This document shows, one piece after another, positions 63,720 through 64,000 of a DNA stretch of 64,000 bases. Source of the DNA: Actinobacillus arthritidis (GTDB taxonomy: Bacteria > Pseudomonadota > Gammaproteobacteria > Enterobacterales > Pasteurellaceae); contig NZ_CP103833.1 in the NCBI RefSeq assembly GCF_029774155.1, forward strand, positions 558,001-622,000, given 5' to 3'. Positions within the stretch are counted from its first letter, which is position 1, and every line of letters begins with the position of its first letter. The position numbers and the translations under genes are program-made. The notes under the pieces are model-generated. The model made no database searches, was not told the DNA's origin, and saw only the letters and a program-made list of their open reading frames with translations.

Positions 63720-64000
63720 TTAGCGAGCAATATCCCAACAATGCAACAACTTATCCAATCCTTTCCGAAGCTGTTCTTCCGACAAATGCCCGAAACCTAA
63801 ACTAAATAATCTGCGTTGCTGGTGATGAATCGGATAAACCTTAATTTTTTGTGCTTTTGCCAGTTCAACTAATTGATCTAATGATTTTGTTTCATCTAAT
63901 AATTCGATCAGCAAATAGAAGCCGGAATGTTCGCCATAATATTTAACTTGTTTGGTATAAGGTGAGAGTAGTTCACACAATAATTCCATTTTGTGCCGGT
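63720..64000 (-). CDS. C-terminal part of a MocR/PdxR-type regulator (gene continues past window)
   Basis: Ninety-three residues of an aminotransferase class I domain are visible: RHKMELLCELLSPYTK, YYGEHSGFYLLIELLDE, and HHQQRRLFSLGFGHLSEEQL. This matches the end of GntR-family regulators that have a PLP-binding aminotransferase domain, such as PdxR. The frame stays open to the window edge, so the ATG at 63989 is not a start. A plain aminotransferase is the alternative. Confidence 0.72.
   Translation of the reverse strand, partial: RHKMELLCELLSPYTKQVKYYGEHSGFYLLIELLDETKSLDQLVELAKAQKIKVYPIHHQQRRLFSLGFGHLSEEQLRKGLDKLLHCWDIAR

Overview
The window is chromosomal DNA of a Pasteurellaceae bacterium, most likely Actinobacillus or a close relative. 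The gene content (cvpA-purF, mreBCD-rarA, tyrR, sap, tgt, pyrH-frr) and low-GC codon use fit that family. The 9-mer ACAAGCGGT, the core of the Actinobacillus pleuropneumoniae-type DNA uptake signal sequence (USS), is scattered through the housekeeping part, often as inverted pairs in intergenic terminators.

Layout. 1-18.7 kb is core: rnhA end, cvpA-purF, gdhA, bamE, yejK, ridA, pgeF, a CAT-anticodon tRNA, leuB, msrB, gapA, mreBCD, rarA, znuB, a YafJ-type amidotransferase and ycaO. 18.9-30.9 kb is a type I-C CRISPR-Cas locus: cas3, cas5c, cas8c, cas7c, cas4, cas1, cas2, a leader and an array of 24 repeats and 23 spacers. Two non-cas genes sit inside this operon at its module boundaries: a SIR2-like gene between cas3 and cas5c, and an ADP-ribosyltransferase-like gene between cas4 and cas1. 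Both predicted folds use NAD+. This is the most unusual feature of the window. 31-43 kb returns to core genes: rng, lysS, a 663-bp IS3-family remnant, gmhA, tyrR, sapABCD plus an MmcQ-like gene, and a nitronate monooxygenase facing a LysR gene. 44.3-53.8 kb is accessory: an AAA/DUF4143 ATPase preceded by three evenly spaced palindromes, an EcoRI-like restriction-modification system flanked by Neisseria-type DNA uptake sequences, a GIY-YIG protein, and a LysR-controlled cassette of secreted hydrolases, a transporter and a cyclophilin-like protein. 53.9-64 kb is core again: ilvIH, can, cspD, a YceB-like gene, tgt, a hemerythrin, a TusA-like protein, a phosphoethanolamine transferase, pyrH, frr and a partial MocR-type regulator.

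Twelve genes carry small frame-breaking indels, including the normally essential mreB and lysS. The simplest reading is that most are sequencing or assembly errors, so frameshifted genes are listed over their full reconstructed span. How the parts may work together: the I-C system, the two NAD+-linked genes, the EcoRI-type system and possibly the GIY-YIG gene and AAA ATPase make this a defence-rich stretch. Mixed uptake-signal dialects suggest it was partly assembled by natural transformation from other Pasteurellaceae and from a Neisseriaceae donor.
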